In this document: positions 8,762 through 16,648 of the stretch, one piece after another
How positions within the stretch are numbered: position 1 is the stretch's first letter
Layout of the letters: every line of letters begins with the position of its first letter
From: Dehalococcoidia bacterium
GTDB taxonomy: Bacteria; Chloroflexota; Dehalococcoidia; Lucifugimonadales; UBA3495
Assembly (NCBI GenBank): GCA_022450395.1
Contig: JAKUQE010000024.1
Span: 1 to 46,107 of the forward strand
Reading direction: 5' to 3'
Length of the DNA: 46,107 nucleotides
Notes under the pieces: generated by a model
Databases searched by the model: none
What the model saw: the letters and a program-made list of their open reading frames with translations, nothing else
What the model was told of the DNA's origin: nothing
Position numbers and translations under genes: made by a program

Positions 8762-9343
8762 ATGATGGAAGTGATGAGTCGAGAGCAGACCCTGGAATTC
8801 TTGAGCCACCATGTTAAAACGGAGATGCTGATGAAGCACCTCTTTTCCGTGGAGGCGTCCATGCGGGGATACGCCCGCAAGTTCCAGGAGGATGAAGACC
8901 GCTGGGCAATCGCCGGGCTGCTCCACGATTTCGACTGGGAGATATGCCCCACCCCCGAGGACCATCCCAATTTCGGCGCTGAGATTCTGCGTGAACACGG
9001 CTACCCGGACGACATCATCCGGGCAGTCCTAACCCACGGCGACCACACGGGCATCCCCAGGGAATCGTTGATGGAGCATACTTTGTTTGCTGTCGACGAG
9101 CTGTCCGGCTTTATCCGGGCCGTGGCTCTGGTTCGTCCCTCCAAGAGCCTGGGCGACGTATCCCCCCGTTCCGTCCGCCGCAAGATGCGCGACAAAAACT
9201 TCGCCAAGGACGTAAGCCGCGATGATATCGCGCGCGGGGCCGAAGAGCTTGGCATCGATCTGGACGAGCACATTGCCTTCATCGTCGAAAGCATGAAGCC
9301 CGTAGCCCAGCAGATCGACCTAGTAGCCGAACCCACAGAGTAA
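8762..9343 (+). CDS. HD-domain phosphohydrolase family protein
   Basis: A 193-residue protein with an HD fold. His26 comes first, then the paired His55-Asp56 in GLLHDFDWE, His68 in EDHPN, and H-G-D-H at residues about 92-95. These are the usual metal ligands of HD hydrolases. The substrate is unknown; related stand-alone HD proteins are often annotated only as HD superfamily hydrolases. GGAGG at 8752-8756 lies five bases before ATG 8762, and a second ATG follows directly. A truncated paralogue of its 5' end lies at 6969, next to trmI, where an orthologue may originally have stood. Confidence 0.85.
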   Translation: MMEVMSREQTLEFLSHHVKTEMLMKHLFSVEASMRGYARKFQEDEDRWAIAGLLHDFDWEICPTPEDHPNFGAEILREHGYPDDIIRAVLTHGDHTGIPRESLMEHTLFAVDELSGFIRAVALVRPSKSLGDVSPRSVRRKMRDKNFAKDVSRDDIARGAEELGIDLDEHIAFIVESMKPVAQQIDLVAEPTE

Positions 9344-9356
9344 CCAGTCATTCTGG

Positions 9357-9452
9357 CCGATCCCCTCCTTACGAAGGAGGGGATATAGGGGAGGTCGTTC
9401 CCGGGGAGATCACGACCCCCTGTGGTCCCCCCTTTGCGAAGGGGGGACATAG
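9357..9452. repeat. GC-rich palindromic intergenic repeat, two hairpins
   Basis: Two C-run/G-run inverted repeats, CCCCTCCTTACGAAGGAGGGG and CCCCCCTTTGCGAAGGGGGG in shortened form, separated by a spacer. The unit resembles those at 18002, 32470 and 39218. It lies after the HD gene and before the opposing propeller gene, so it may also terminate transcription. Confidence 0.65.
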
Positions 9453-9470
9453 CCGCCGAAGGTGGTTGGC

Positions 9471-9596
9471 TTACTCCAGCGCGTACAGATGCCCGTCATC
9501 GCTGCCGGCGTAGACCACACCTTCATGTACCACCGGGGACCCAAACACCCTATCCGCGGTCTTGAACCGCCAGATCTCCTCCCCGCTCTCGGCGTC
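9471..9596 (-). pseudogene. out-of-frame C-terminal blade of the PQQ-type propeller gene
   Basis: In the frame shifted by one base from the gene above, the minus strand encodes the missing final blade: AESGEEIWRFKTADRVFGS followed by GVVYAGSDDGHLYALE and TAA at 9471-9473. Removing the single T at 9597 restores the family repeat HLYAVDAESGEEIW. This marks a one-base insertion in the genome or in the assembly. Confidence 0.8.
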
Positions 9597-10797
9597 TAAC
9601 CGCATATAGATGCCGGTCGTGGCTCCCCATGAATACCACGCCGTTGGCCACTGCCGGCGAGGATTTTATCTTTTTTCCGGTCGCGAATCGCCACTTCTCC
9701 TGCCCGGTGGCGATGTCCACGGCATACAGGTTTCCGTCATGGCTTCCAGAGTAGAGCACACCGTTAGCGATCGCCGGGGAGGAGTGAACGGGCCCGCTCG
9801 TTAGGAACCGCCACTTCTCCTGGCCGGTGGCTGCGTCTACCGCGTAGATGTACCAATCGAAACTCCCAAAATAGACGGCTCCACCGGATAAAGCCGGGGT
9901 GGAAGATACCCAATCACCTGCTTCGAACCGCCAGTTTTCCTCTCCGGTTGCCAGGTCGATAGAGTAGAGATTACCGTCATCGCTGCCGATGTAAAGCGCC
10001 CCATCGGCTAAAGCTGGAGACGACCACACCTTGCCGCCCGTCTGGAATCTCCAGATCTCCGTCCCGGTATCCGCGTCGACCGCATAGATGTTCTCGTCCC
10101 AGCTCCCGAAGTAGACCGTCCCGCCGGCGATAGCCGGCGAAGATAATATGGCGCTGCCAGCCTGGAACTTCCACTTCTCCTCACCCGTCTCCGTGTCCAA
10201 AGCGTACAGGTGGTTGGCCACTGTCCCGAAAAATACCGTACCATCGGCCACGGCCGCTGATGACTGGATCGGGCCCGGAGGCATAGTTTCGTCGGGGCGA
10301 GCTAGGAAACGCCACTTCTGTACACCGGTCTCCAGATCTACCGCATACAGATAATTGTCGTCGCTGCCCACGAAGGCGACTCCTCCGGCAATGGCCGGCG
10401 AGGTCTGGATCTTTCCCAGCGCGTAGACAGCGTAACGGCGCAGCTCCGGTGGCACTTCAGCGCCTTCAGCCATGAATTTCCACTTTAGGCGATTCCCCGG
10501 CGCCACACCTCCGGCGTCGTAGAATCCGGTGCGGGCCAGACTGCCTCGAAAGATAGCGTCTGGCGGCTCGCCTAGCGGGATAAGTGTGGGTGTTGGCGAG
10601 GGGAGCGTGGCGGTGGCTTCGAGAGTTGCAGGCGGTGGAGTCTCAGCGACTATCTGCGAGGTGGGCGCCGGCGCCTCTGTGGGCTGAGTGGTTGGAACTG
10701 GTGTGGGCAAAGGCGTATTGGTTGCCACGGGACCGGCGCAGCCAAGCAGGAGCGCCAAGAAAAGGCCGCCGTTTACCCGGCGCCACCCATCGATCAC
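9550..10797 (-). CDS. PQQ-like β-propeller lipoprotein (BamB-like fold)
   Basis: The open frame gives 415 residues. An N-terminal signal ends in the lipobox LLLGC, so it is probably an exported lipoprotein. A Pro/Thr-rich linker (about residues 25-75) leads to a propeller of PQQ-type repeats with W-motifs such as GVQKWRFLA, TEIWRFQTG, QEKWRFLTS and QEKWRFATG. Seven W-motifs are in frame and an eighth lies out of frame downstream. The last about 17 residues of the open frame (after HLYAV) are frameshift product. The start is GTG at 10797, overlapping the upstream methyltransferase stop as GTGA, which suggests translational coupling. PQQ-type repeats do not by themselves show cofactor binding or enzyme activity. 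Confidence 0.85.
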   Translation of the reverse strand: MIDGWRRVNGGLFLALLLGCAGPVATNTPLPTPVPTTQPTEAPAPTSQIVAETPPPATLEATATLPSPTPTLIPLGEPPDAIFRGSLARTGFYDAGGVAPGNRLKWKFMAEGAEVPPELRRYAVYALGKIQTSPAIAGGVAFVGSDDNYLYAVDLETGVQKWRFLARPDETMPPGPIQSSAAVADGTVFFGTVANHLYALDTETGEEKWKFQAGSAILSSPAIAGGTVYFGSWDENIYAVDADTGTEIWRFQTGGKVWSSPALADGALYIGSDDGNLYSIDLATGEENWRFEAGDWVSSTPALSGGAVYFGSFDWYIYAVDAATGQEKWRFLTSGPVHSSPAIANGVLYSGSHDGNLYAVDIATGQEKWRFATGKKIKSSPAVANGVVFMGSHDRHLYAVRRRERGGDLAVQDRG

Positions 10798-12095
10798 GAT
10801 CCGTCACGCCCGGAAGCGTCGATGTCATAGAACGGGTCCCAGTCGAACTCCAAGCTCGCGTGGGGATACCGTCCCTCCATCAAAGGCAGATGGCCGGCGT
10901 CCAAAATAGGCACGTTCGACGCGAGGGCAACCGCCTGCTCTGACACCGGTTCCTCAAATCCCCACAAAGCCGGGGTCCCCACGTTTTTCCCTTGGATCAA
11001 CACCTTGAAGTCACCCAGGCCCCCTGGGCGCGCCAGGTCCAACATGCCGGTGTTGTTGGCGGCAAGTTGACGTCTGGGCAAGTCCAAAGCCGTCAAGCGG
11101 TCCCGGAGACGCGGCAACCCCAAGTTGGCAAGAAATCTCGCCTGAGTCGTAAATCCCAGCGTTTCCAGTCCAGCTTGGATTCCGGCGTTCATCACCGTCG
11201 TGAAATCTATTTGGGCGGTCATGTCCTGCCGGCCTATCCGCTGCAACGGCGAGTCCGTCTGCGTGTGCCGGTAAAAGGTGGTAAGTGTACCTCTGGGCCT
11301 ATCGTCCATTGAGTACAAGTCCGAGGCTACTCGCCCGTAGTCCACGGTCAAGATAAAACCAATGTCCAAGGCCTCGGCTGCATCGTCCACCCAATCGTCT
11401 ATGCCCAAATTAATCTCAACTGTCTGTCCCTCGGCTAGAGTGATCCCGAGACCAGCCAACCGGGTCGCCAGCCGGGGAGTGGAAGGCTCCTTCAAGGCAT
11501 ACTCCAGCACATCGCCGGTCAGCGTCACGTAGACTTCTTTGAAGCTTCCCTGGCTAAGAGTGACTTGGTGCACCGGGAAGGCGTCCAGCAACTCGTTGGA
11601 CAGGAGGCAACCCTTGATCCCGCGTAAAGGTATCCCTCGGTGATGCTCGCCTCCCAAAGGTCCCATAGATAGCAGGGAAGCTAACCGGTTTACGGTGGGC
11701 CCCCTCGGATCCCTGGTGCTTTCCCTTTCCACACCGCCTGCGACCAGCGTGTCCACGCAGACGTAGCGAAGCGACCGGGCAAAGTCTCCGGGAAGACCAG
11801 CGGCGTAACTCGTGATATCGCGGCAAAGCAGACCGTTCCCCGCGCCCAGCTCTACCACGGTGAAAGTCGCGGGATGGCCCATCACCTGCCACATTTGATG
11901 CAATTGAACGGCAATGAGTGCACCGAAAGCCGGGTGAGCGTGGGGGCTGGTGTAGAAGTCGCCGGAAGATCCGATGTGGTCCGGTCCGGTATAGTAGCCG
12001 CCGCCCGGCCAAAACAAGGCCAGGCCCATGAATTCCGCAAAAGTTATCGCTCTGCTTGCCAGAATCCGGCGGCGGATTTCCTCCTCGACCGTCAT
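10794..12095 (-). CDS. MidA/NDUFAF7-type SAM-dependent methyltransferase
   Basis: A 433-residue class I methyltransferase of the MidA (DUF185, COG1565) family. The SAM motif VVELGAGNGLLCRD follows the family N-terminus with ALFWPGGGYYTG and GSSGDFYTSP. SNELLDAFPVHQV is the characteristic middle motif. Eukaryotic NDUFAF7 methylates an arginine of complex I subunit NDUFS2; the bacterial role is less clear. I chose ATG 12095 because homology begins there; the frame remains open upstream to 12293 but that part overlaps the terminator and the citrate synthase end. It overlaps the propeller gene start by a GTGA junction. Confidence 0.85.
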   Translation of the reverse strand: MTVEEEIRRRILASRAITFAEFMGLALFWPGGGYYTGPDHIGSSGDFYTSPHAHPAFGALIAVQLHQMWQVMGHPATFTVVELGAGNGLLCRDITSYAAGLPGDFARSLRYVCVDTLVAGGVERESTRDPRGPTVNRLASLLSMGPLGGEHHRGIPLRGIKGCLLSNELLDAFPVHQVTLSQGSFKEVYVTLTGDVLEYALKEPSTPRLATRLAGLGITLAEGQTVEINLGIDDWVDDAAEALDIGFILTVDYGRVASDLYSMDDRPRGTLTTFYRHTQTDSPLQRIGRQDMTAQIDFTTVMNAGIQAGLETLGFTTQARFLANLGLPRLRDRLTALDLPRRQLAANNTGMLDLARPGGLGDFKVLIQGKNVGTPALWGFEEPVSEQAVALASNVPILDAGHLPLMEGRYPHASLEFDWDPFYDIDASGRDGS

Positions 12096-12123
12096 GCCGC
12101 CATGGTATACCCCGGTCCGGCAA

Positions 12124-12151
12124 TAAAAAAGAGGGCCGCAACGGCCCTCTT
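12124..12151 (-). terminator. rho-independent terminator after citrate synthase
   Basis: On the minus strand a perfect 10-base stem AAGAGGGCCG/CGGCCCTCTT with loop TTG is followed by a run of six T (plus-strand A run at 12125-12130). It lies 30 bases after the citrate synthase stop and separates it from the methyltransferase gene. Confidence 0.9.
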
Positions 12152-12181
12152 CAGCTAGGTTTGAATCTACGACGCCTGGGT

Positions 12182-13315
12182 TTAGCCGCGTTCTTCCAAC
12201 GGCACGAATTCCTTGTCCATTTCCCCGACGTATTCCAGCAGTGGCCGGATCAGCATGTTGTCTTCGAACTGTTCCACGCATTGGAGGGTCCAACCGGGAA
12301 TCCGGCCCAAGGCGAAGATCGAGATGAACAGGTCGTCGGGAATCTCCAAAAGGTAGTAGATGGAGCCGGCGAAGAAGTCGACGTTGACGAAGATGCCCCG
12401 GGAGCGGTAGGGGACCATGACCTCGTCTTCCACGTAGGTGAGAATCTTGAACCAGTTTGGCTGTCCCTTTTTCTCGCCCAGTGCTCGGGAGCGTTCTCTC
12501 AGGTGCCTGGCTCGGGGATCTTCCGCTTTGTAGACCCGGTGGCCAAAGCCCATGATACGGCCGCCATTGTCCAGGATGTTGCGGCAGTACTCCGCGGCGT
12601 TCTCCGGCTGGCCGATGTCCAAGGCCATCTTCATAACTTCTTCGGCGGCGCCGCCATGCCAGGGGCCTTTCAAGACACCGATACCCGTGGTGACTGCCGA
12701 GTGAAGGTCGGACAGCGTGGACGCCGCGACCCTGGCGCCGAATGCGGAGGCGTTGGCCCCATGTTCGGCATGGAGAATAAAGTCCACGTCCAGTAGGTCG
12801 ATGGTCTCCTGTTCGGGCATCTCATTGAACAGCATGTAAAGGAAATTGCCCGCGTGGTTGAGGTCAGGGTTGGGCGCGACCGGTTCAAGGCCCTGGCGCA
12901 GCCGATGGTGGGCGGCAACGATCGTGGGGCCCATGGCGCTCAATCGGATCCCCTTGCGGATGGTGGCCTCGGTCGAATTGTCCGTCACCTCGGGGTCGAA
13001 GGCCGCCAAAGCCGAGACGCCGGTGCGCAGCGCGTCCATGGGGTGGGAAGCCTTTACCAGATCCAGAACCTGGATGACTTCGTCGGGAAGACGCCGGTTG
13101 GCCCGCAAAAGATCATCGAACTCTTGAAGCTCCTGCTTGGTGGGCAGATTACCGTAGAATAGGAGGTAGATCACTTCTTCAAAAGTGGACTTCTCGGCCA
13201 GGTCGTGGATATTGTAGCCACGATACAGCAGTTTTCCCTCTTGGCCGTCGATGAAACTGGACGTGGTGGTGTCCAGATATACATCCTTGAGTCCTTTAAT
13301 GATCTCGGGCGGCAT
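12182..13315 (-). CDS. gltA: citrate synthase
   Basis: A 377-residue citrate synthase that condenses acetyl-CoA and oxaloacetate in the TCA cycle. The catalytic residues are visible as His220 in GPWHGGAAEE, His259 in GFGHRVYKAEDPRA, and Asp313 in VNVDFFAG. AEHGANASAF (His185) is also conserved. The length matches the short Gram-positive/archaeal type that also includes 2-methylcitrate synthases, so a secondary methylcitrate role cannot be excluded. ATG 13315 is preceded by AGGAGG with a seven-base spacer. A strong terminator follows. Confidence 0.95.
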   Translation of the reverse strand: MPPEIIKGLKDVYLDTTTSSFIDGQEGKLLYRGYNIHDLAEKSTFEEVIYLLFYGNLPTKQELQEFDDLLRANRRLPDEVIQVLDLVKASHPMDALRTGVSALAAFDPEVTDNSTEATIRKGIRLSAMGPTIVAAHHRLRQGLEPVAPNPDLNHAGNFLYMLFNEMPEQETIDLLDVDFILHAEHGANASAFGARVAASTLSDLHSAVTTGIGVLKGPWHGGAAEEVMKMALDIGQPENAAEYCRNILDNGGRIMGFGHRVYKAEDPRARHLRERSRALGEKKGQPNWFKILTYVEDEVMVPYRSRGIFVNVDFFAGSIYYLLEIPDDLFISIFALGRIPGWTLQCVEQFEDNMLIRPLLEYVGEMDKEFVPLEERG

Positions 13316-13791
13316 GGACCATCCTCCTAACTGGTGTTCGGCTGGCCGGTGTCGGGACTCTTCGGCCAGAGCGAATTTATGACGAAAATGAGCGCACCGC
13401 AGGCGTTATTTTTACCTTTGGGACGTGGCAGATTTTAGCATTCGTCCCTAGGGGTGTCAAGCTGAACCAAGCCTGACACCCGGTCTATGGCGCACAAACA
13501 TCAGCCTGTTCCAACCTCATGGATCAAGTCTTGGCTTAGAGCCAGCGGCCGGGATTTCGTTCGCACAGTTCAGCCTCCGGCCCGTGAGGACAATAAACGG
13601 CGTCCACGGCGGCAAGCCACAACCCGAAGGATCGAGTTGCTAAAACTGGGGGAATAAGATGACATATCTGACATATTGGCATAGGATAGTTGACCGGCAG
13701 GATAAACCGTAGCTGGGCAATCTACCGGCCACGACATTTCGTAAGTAGGGATTAGCAGCCGCGACTTTGGCTCTTGCAGGAGGACTATCAC
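13316..13791. other. intergenic region between citrate synthase and TPR gene
   Basis: About 475 bases divergent to both genes. I find no convincing protein. It holds an AT-rich stretch at 13405-13440 that probably contains the citrate synthase promoter. An imperfect inverted repeat with GGGTGTCAAGC and GCCTGACACCC arms lies at about 13451-13481. A related AAGCCTGACACCC occurs near 39155. AGGAGG at 13778-13783 belongs to the TPR gene. Confidence 0.5.
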
Positions 13792-14847
13792 GTGAATCTG
13801 GGTGTGCGGTTACATCGGACAAGCTTGGCTCTGGGCCTGGTATCCCTGGCGTTGGCACTTTTTTCACTGGCATGCGTTAGCGAGGCGAGCGAACTAAACA
13901 AGGCTGGGGTCGCCCTTGAGAGCCGAAACTCTTTGGAAGAGTCGATAGTAAAGTTCGACGAAGCCATCCGTCTGGACCCTAGATTGGCTTTAGCCTACTA
14001 CAATCGGGGTCAAGCCCATTTCAGACTTGGTCAGTTCGAGGCGGCTAAGCAAGATTACGACCAAGCAGTTAATCTCGACCCTGAATCCATCCTGTTCTAC
14101 ACAAAAAGAGGCGACGCGTATCTCGCCATGGGCCAGCCCGAGCAGGCGGTCCAAGAACATAACCAAGCTATCAGCCGGGACCCGCAATTTGGTCTTGCGT
14201 ATTACAACCGGGGTGCCGCATACGTCGCCCTTGGCCGGCGTGACGAGGCTATCCAGGACTACAATCACGCGGTTATTCTAGACCGTCGCATCAGAATAAC
14301 CACTAATATCGGAGTTCGGTGTATGCTCTACGATGACCTTTACCCCAAGGACGTCGCTTACCAAGATTGCAGAGGTTTCTCCAGCCACGCTTCTCGGTTT
14401 GCCAAAGCATTCGGAGACCGTGGCTTTGAAAATTTCGAGCGTGGCGAGTATCGACAAGCAATTGGCGACTACGATCAAGCGATCCGGTTGGATCGCGATC
14501 GTGATTTCTACAACGGCCGGGGACTTGCTTATCAGAGCATAGGCGAGTTTGACCAGGCCTTCCAGGACTTCGAGAAAGCGGCCGGCAGGTCCGGGTTTGC
14601 TCCGGCCCATTACAACCAAGGAAAGCTGCTATATGAGATTGGTAAATATCGATTCGCTGCAAAAGAATATTCCCGGGCGATCTTGAAGGATCCCCTTTAT
14701 GCGGGCGCTTATACTGGCCGGGCAATGGCTTACACCCTTCTGGAAAAAGATACACTCGCCAAACTTGACATTGATCGGGCGGTTGAGTTGGGTGTTGAAC
14801 GAGTTGAGCTGGAAGGGGTGATTCAAGAGCTAGAGAAGCAAAGATAA
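13792..14847 (+). CDS. tetratricopeptide-repeat lipoprotein
   Basis: A 351-residue protein with a signal peptide ending in the lipobox FSLAC, followed by tandem TPR units of 34 residues. Examples are AYYNRGQAHFRLGQFEAAKQ, AYYNRGAAYVALGRRDEAIQ and AHYNQGKLLYEIGKYRFAAK. A non-TPR insertion with two cysteines (CMLYDDLYPKDVAYQDC) sits near residue 190. TPRs serve as protein-binding scaffolds; the partner is unknown. The GTG at 13792 is chosen because AGGAGG ends eight bases upstream; the TTG at 13774 lies before that site. Confidence 0.85.
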   Translation: MNLGVRLHRTSLALGLVSLALALFSLACVSEASELNKAGVALESRNSLEESIVKFDEAIRLDPRLALAYYNRGQAHFRLGQFEAAKQDYDQAVNLDPESILFYTKRGDAYLAMGQPEQAVQEHNQAISRDPQFGLAYYNRGAAYVALGRRDEAIQDYNHAVILDRRIRITTNIGVRCMLYDDLYPKDVAYQDCRGFSSHASRFAKAFGDRGFENFERGEYRQAIGDYDQAIRLDRDRDFYNGRGLAYQSIGEFDQAFQDFEKAAGRSGFAPAHYNQGKLLYEIGKYRFAAKEYSRAILKDPLYAGAYTGRAMAYTLLEKDTLAKLDIDRAVELGVERVELEGVIQELEKQR

Positions 14848-14912
14848 GTCGGTAAGATGGCTTAAATATCCTTCTTATGCCTTCGGCGGGGCGGGGCGGT
14901 GATTCCCATCCG

Positions 14913-16625
14913 TCAGCTTCGCCCAAGTTCAAGCATCAAGCCGTGGGTCAGAGCTGACGGGTCGCTTACGGTGTGCACAGGCCGCCCTCCGGTCTGTATC
15001 TCGATTTTGGCCGATGGCACTTCCTGATCTTCCCGGAACTGTAATACCAGGTCTCCCGAGTTCAGTTGGGTGAGAGCGGCCTGGGCCATCTCTATCACCG
15101 ATGGGTCTCCCGGCGTCCCGACCACCGTGGCGATGACAGGTAAGGACAGTAACCGGGCCAAGGAATGTCCGAACCCGGCGGCAAAAGCTCCGTAGTTTCG
15201 ATGGGCGTTGGGGAAGCTTTTCAATGCCCACACCGCTTGTTCCCGGTGTGCCTCTTTGCCCGTCAAGTCAGCCAACTTGACGAAGAAAGCCGCCAGCCGG
15301 GCATTCTGAGCCAGTACCTTCATGGGCCGGCTTAGACTTGCCGGGCCGGATATGCTGATGTCGTGGAATCCCCCTTCCGGGTCCCGGTGCCGCTGGGTGA
15401 TGCTCTCCGCCAACGACTCGGCTCGCCGCAAGTAGGTGTCTTCATGGAGCGTGGAGTAGGCGTGCAGCAAGGCTAAGCCGGTTTCCGTGGCATCCCCCAA
15501 CAGTCCGGGCACTAGGGCCTTGCCGTCCCAATAATGGTGCATGGCGCCGTCGGGGCCACGCAGTGTCTCCCACAGCAGGTCCAGCACTTCCCTCGCCCGT
15601 TCCCGGCACCCTTCCAATCCCAAGATCCACCAGGCATCGAGATAGGCCGCCACCGCCCGGGCGTTGGCGTCGCAGTAGAGATATTCGTCGATGACCGACA
15701 GCATTGCGGACGATGATGAGTCACGATCCTCTCGAACGTAATCCTGGCACCCTTGAAAGAGGCCGGCTTGCCCCTTTGACAGGGTGGTATCCAGGTATTC
15801 AACCAGCCCTATAGCTGTTTCCCGGTGAGACGGATCTTGGGTCAGAAGAAAGGCGCGCAAGTGGTTGCTCAGGAGGGCCGCTTGGTCGTCCAGCAGCTTT
15901 TCCGGATGGGGCTCGCTCCAATCCGCCTTGGAGGAGTACCGGTAAAATCCACCGCCTTCGGCATCGAAGGTCTTGCTGCCGCGCATCTTGTCTAGGGTGA
16001 TTCTAACGTGATCCAGGTGAGAAGACTCGCCGCTGGTCTCGTAAAGGTACATGAGGAAATCATTGGCTTCGGGATGCAAGAATTTGAACTGGGCGCCGTA
16101 GCCGCCGTTAACCTTATCGGCCAGGCCCTCCACCATGCCGGCGATTTCGGCTACGATGGCCGGACCCAAGGGCGCCCGATCGTTGTCCGCAGCGCTATCG
16201 TCATCGGCACTTGCCTGAGCGTCTGCGGGCTCGACGATGGCTTCCCCCTGTTGGTGCAGCGTTACCACTTTGACCAGCAGGTTGATAAAAGGCTCGGGTT
16301 CCATGAAGTTGACGCTGAATAGGTGGCTGCCGTCGGGAGACATAAAGATGACAGTAGGCCAGCCGTCTTGGTTATAACGTAGGTCCACGTCGGGGCGCTG
16401 GGATTCCTCCACGCGGATGGGAATGAAGAAGGCGTTCAGCAAGGAGATGGTGTCGTCTTCCGACAGGGATGTCTCGTCCATCCGCTGGCAGAACCCGCAC
16501 CAGAAGGCAGCGAGAAAGACCATCACCGGCTTGTTCTGGCCCTTGGCCTCTTGGAACGCCTCCGGTCCCCACTCCCGCCAATCGATCAGGTGCGCCTGGT
16601 TGGTGCGAACTGAGAACCGGAACAT
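14913..16625 (-). CDS. DUF255 thioredoxin-fold protein (YyaL/SPATA20-like)
   Basis: A 570-residue protein. Its N-terminal thioredoxin-like domain (about 1-120) has the pair Cys43/Cys46 in FWCGFCQRMDE, followed by an RPDVDLRYNQDGWPTV segment typical of the family. The rest resembles the six-hairpin helical toroid of YyaL-type proteins. Family members usually have CHWCH and about 680 residues, so this one is short and has an altered motif. The ATG has GGAGG eight bases upstream. It begins 23 bases after the selenoprotein gene and is the last gene of the operon. A role in supplying reducing equivalents to the selenoprotein is an inference from context only. Confidence 0.82.
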   Translation of the reverse strand: MFRFSVRTNQAHLIDWREWGPEAFQEAKGQNKPVMVFLAAFWCGFCQRMDETSLSEDDTISLLNAFFIPIRVEESQRPDVDLRYNQDGWPTVIFMSPDGSHLFSVNFMEPEPFINLLVKVVTLHQQGEAIVEPADAQASADDDSAADNDRAPLGPAIVAEIAGMVEGLADKVNGGYGAQFKFLHPEANDFLMYLYETSGESSHLDHVRITLDKMRGSKTFDAEGGGFYRYSSKADWSEPHPEKLLDDQAALLSNHLRAFLLTQDPSHRETAIGLVEYLDTTLSKGQAGLFQGCQDYVREDRDSSSSAMLSVIDEYLYCDANARAVAAYLDAWWILGLEGCRERAREVLDLLWETLRGPDGAMHHYWDGKALVPGLLGDATETGLALLHAYSTLHEDTYLRRAESLAESITQRHRDPEGGFHDISISGPASLSRPMKVLAQNARLAAFFVKLADLTGKEAHREQAVWALKSFPNAHRNYGAFAAGFGHSLARLLSLPVIATVVGTPGDPSVIEMAQAALTQLNSGDLVLQFREDQEVPSAKIEIQTGGRPVHTVSDPSALTHGLMLELGRS

Positions 16626-16648
16626 ATCAGGCCTCCCCAGGCCGGCCT

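Noticed and set aside
9357-9452. Repeated hairpins as a CRISPR array
   Set aside because: There are only two unequal hairpins with no regular repeat-spacer period and no cas genes nearby.
13570-13873. Minus-strand frames upstream of the TPR gene
   Set aside because: No binding site, no recognisable domain, and they overlap the TPR gene start and its AGGAGG site.
14303-14932. 209-residue minus-strand frame opposite the TPR gene
   Set aside because: It is antisense to clear TPR repeats and its translation shows no family resemblance.
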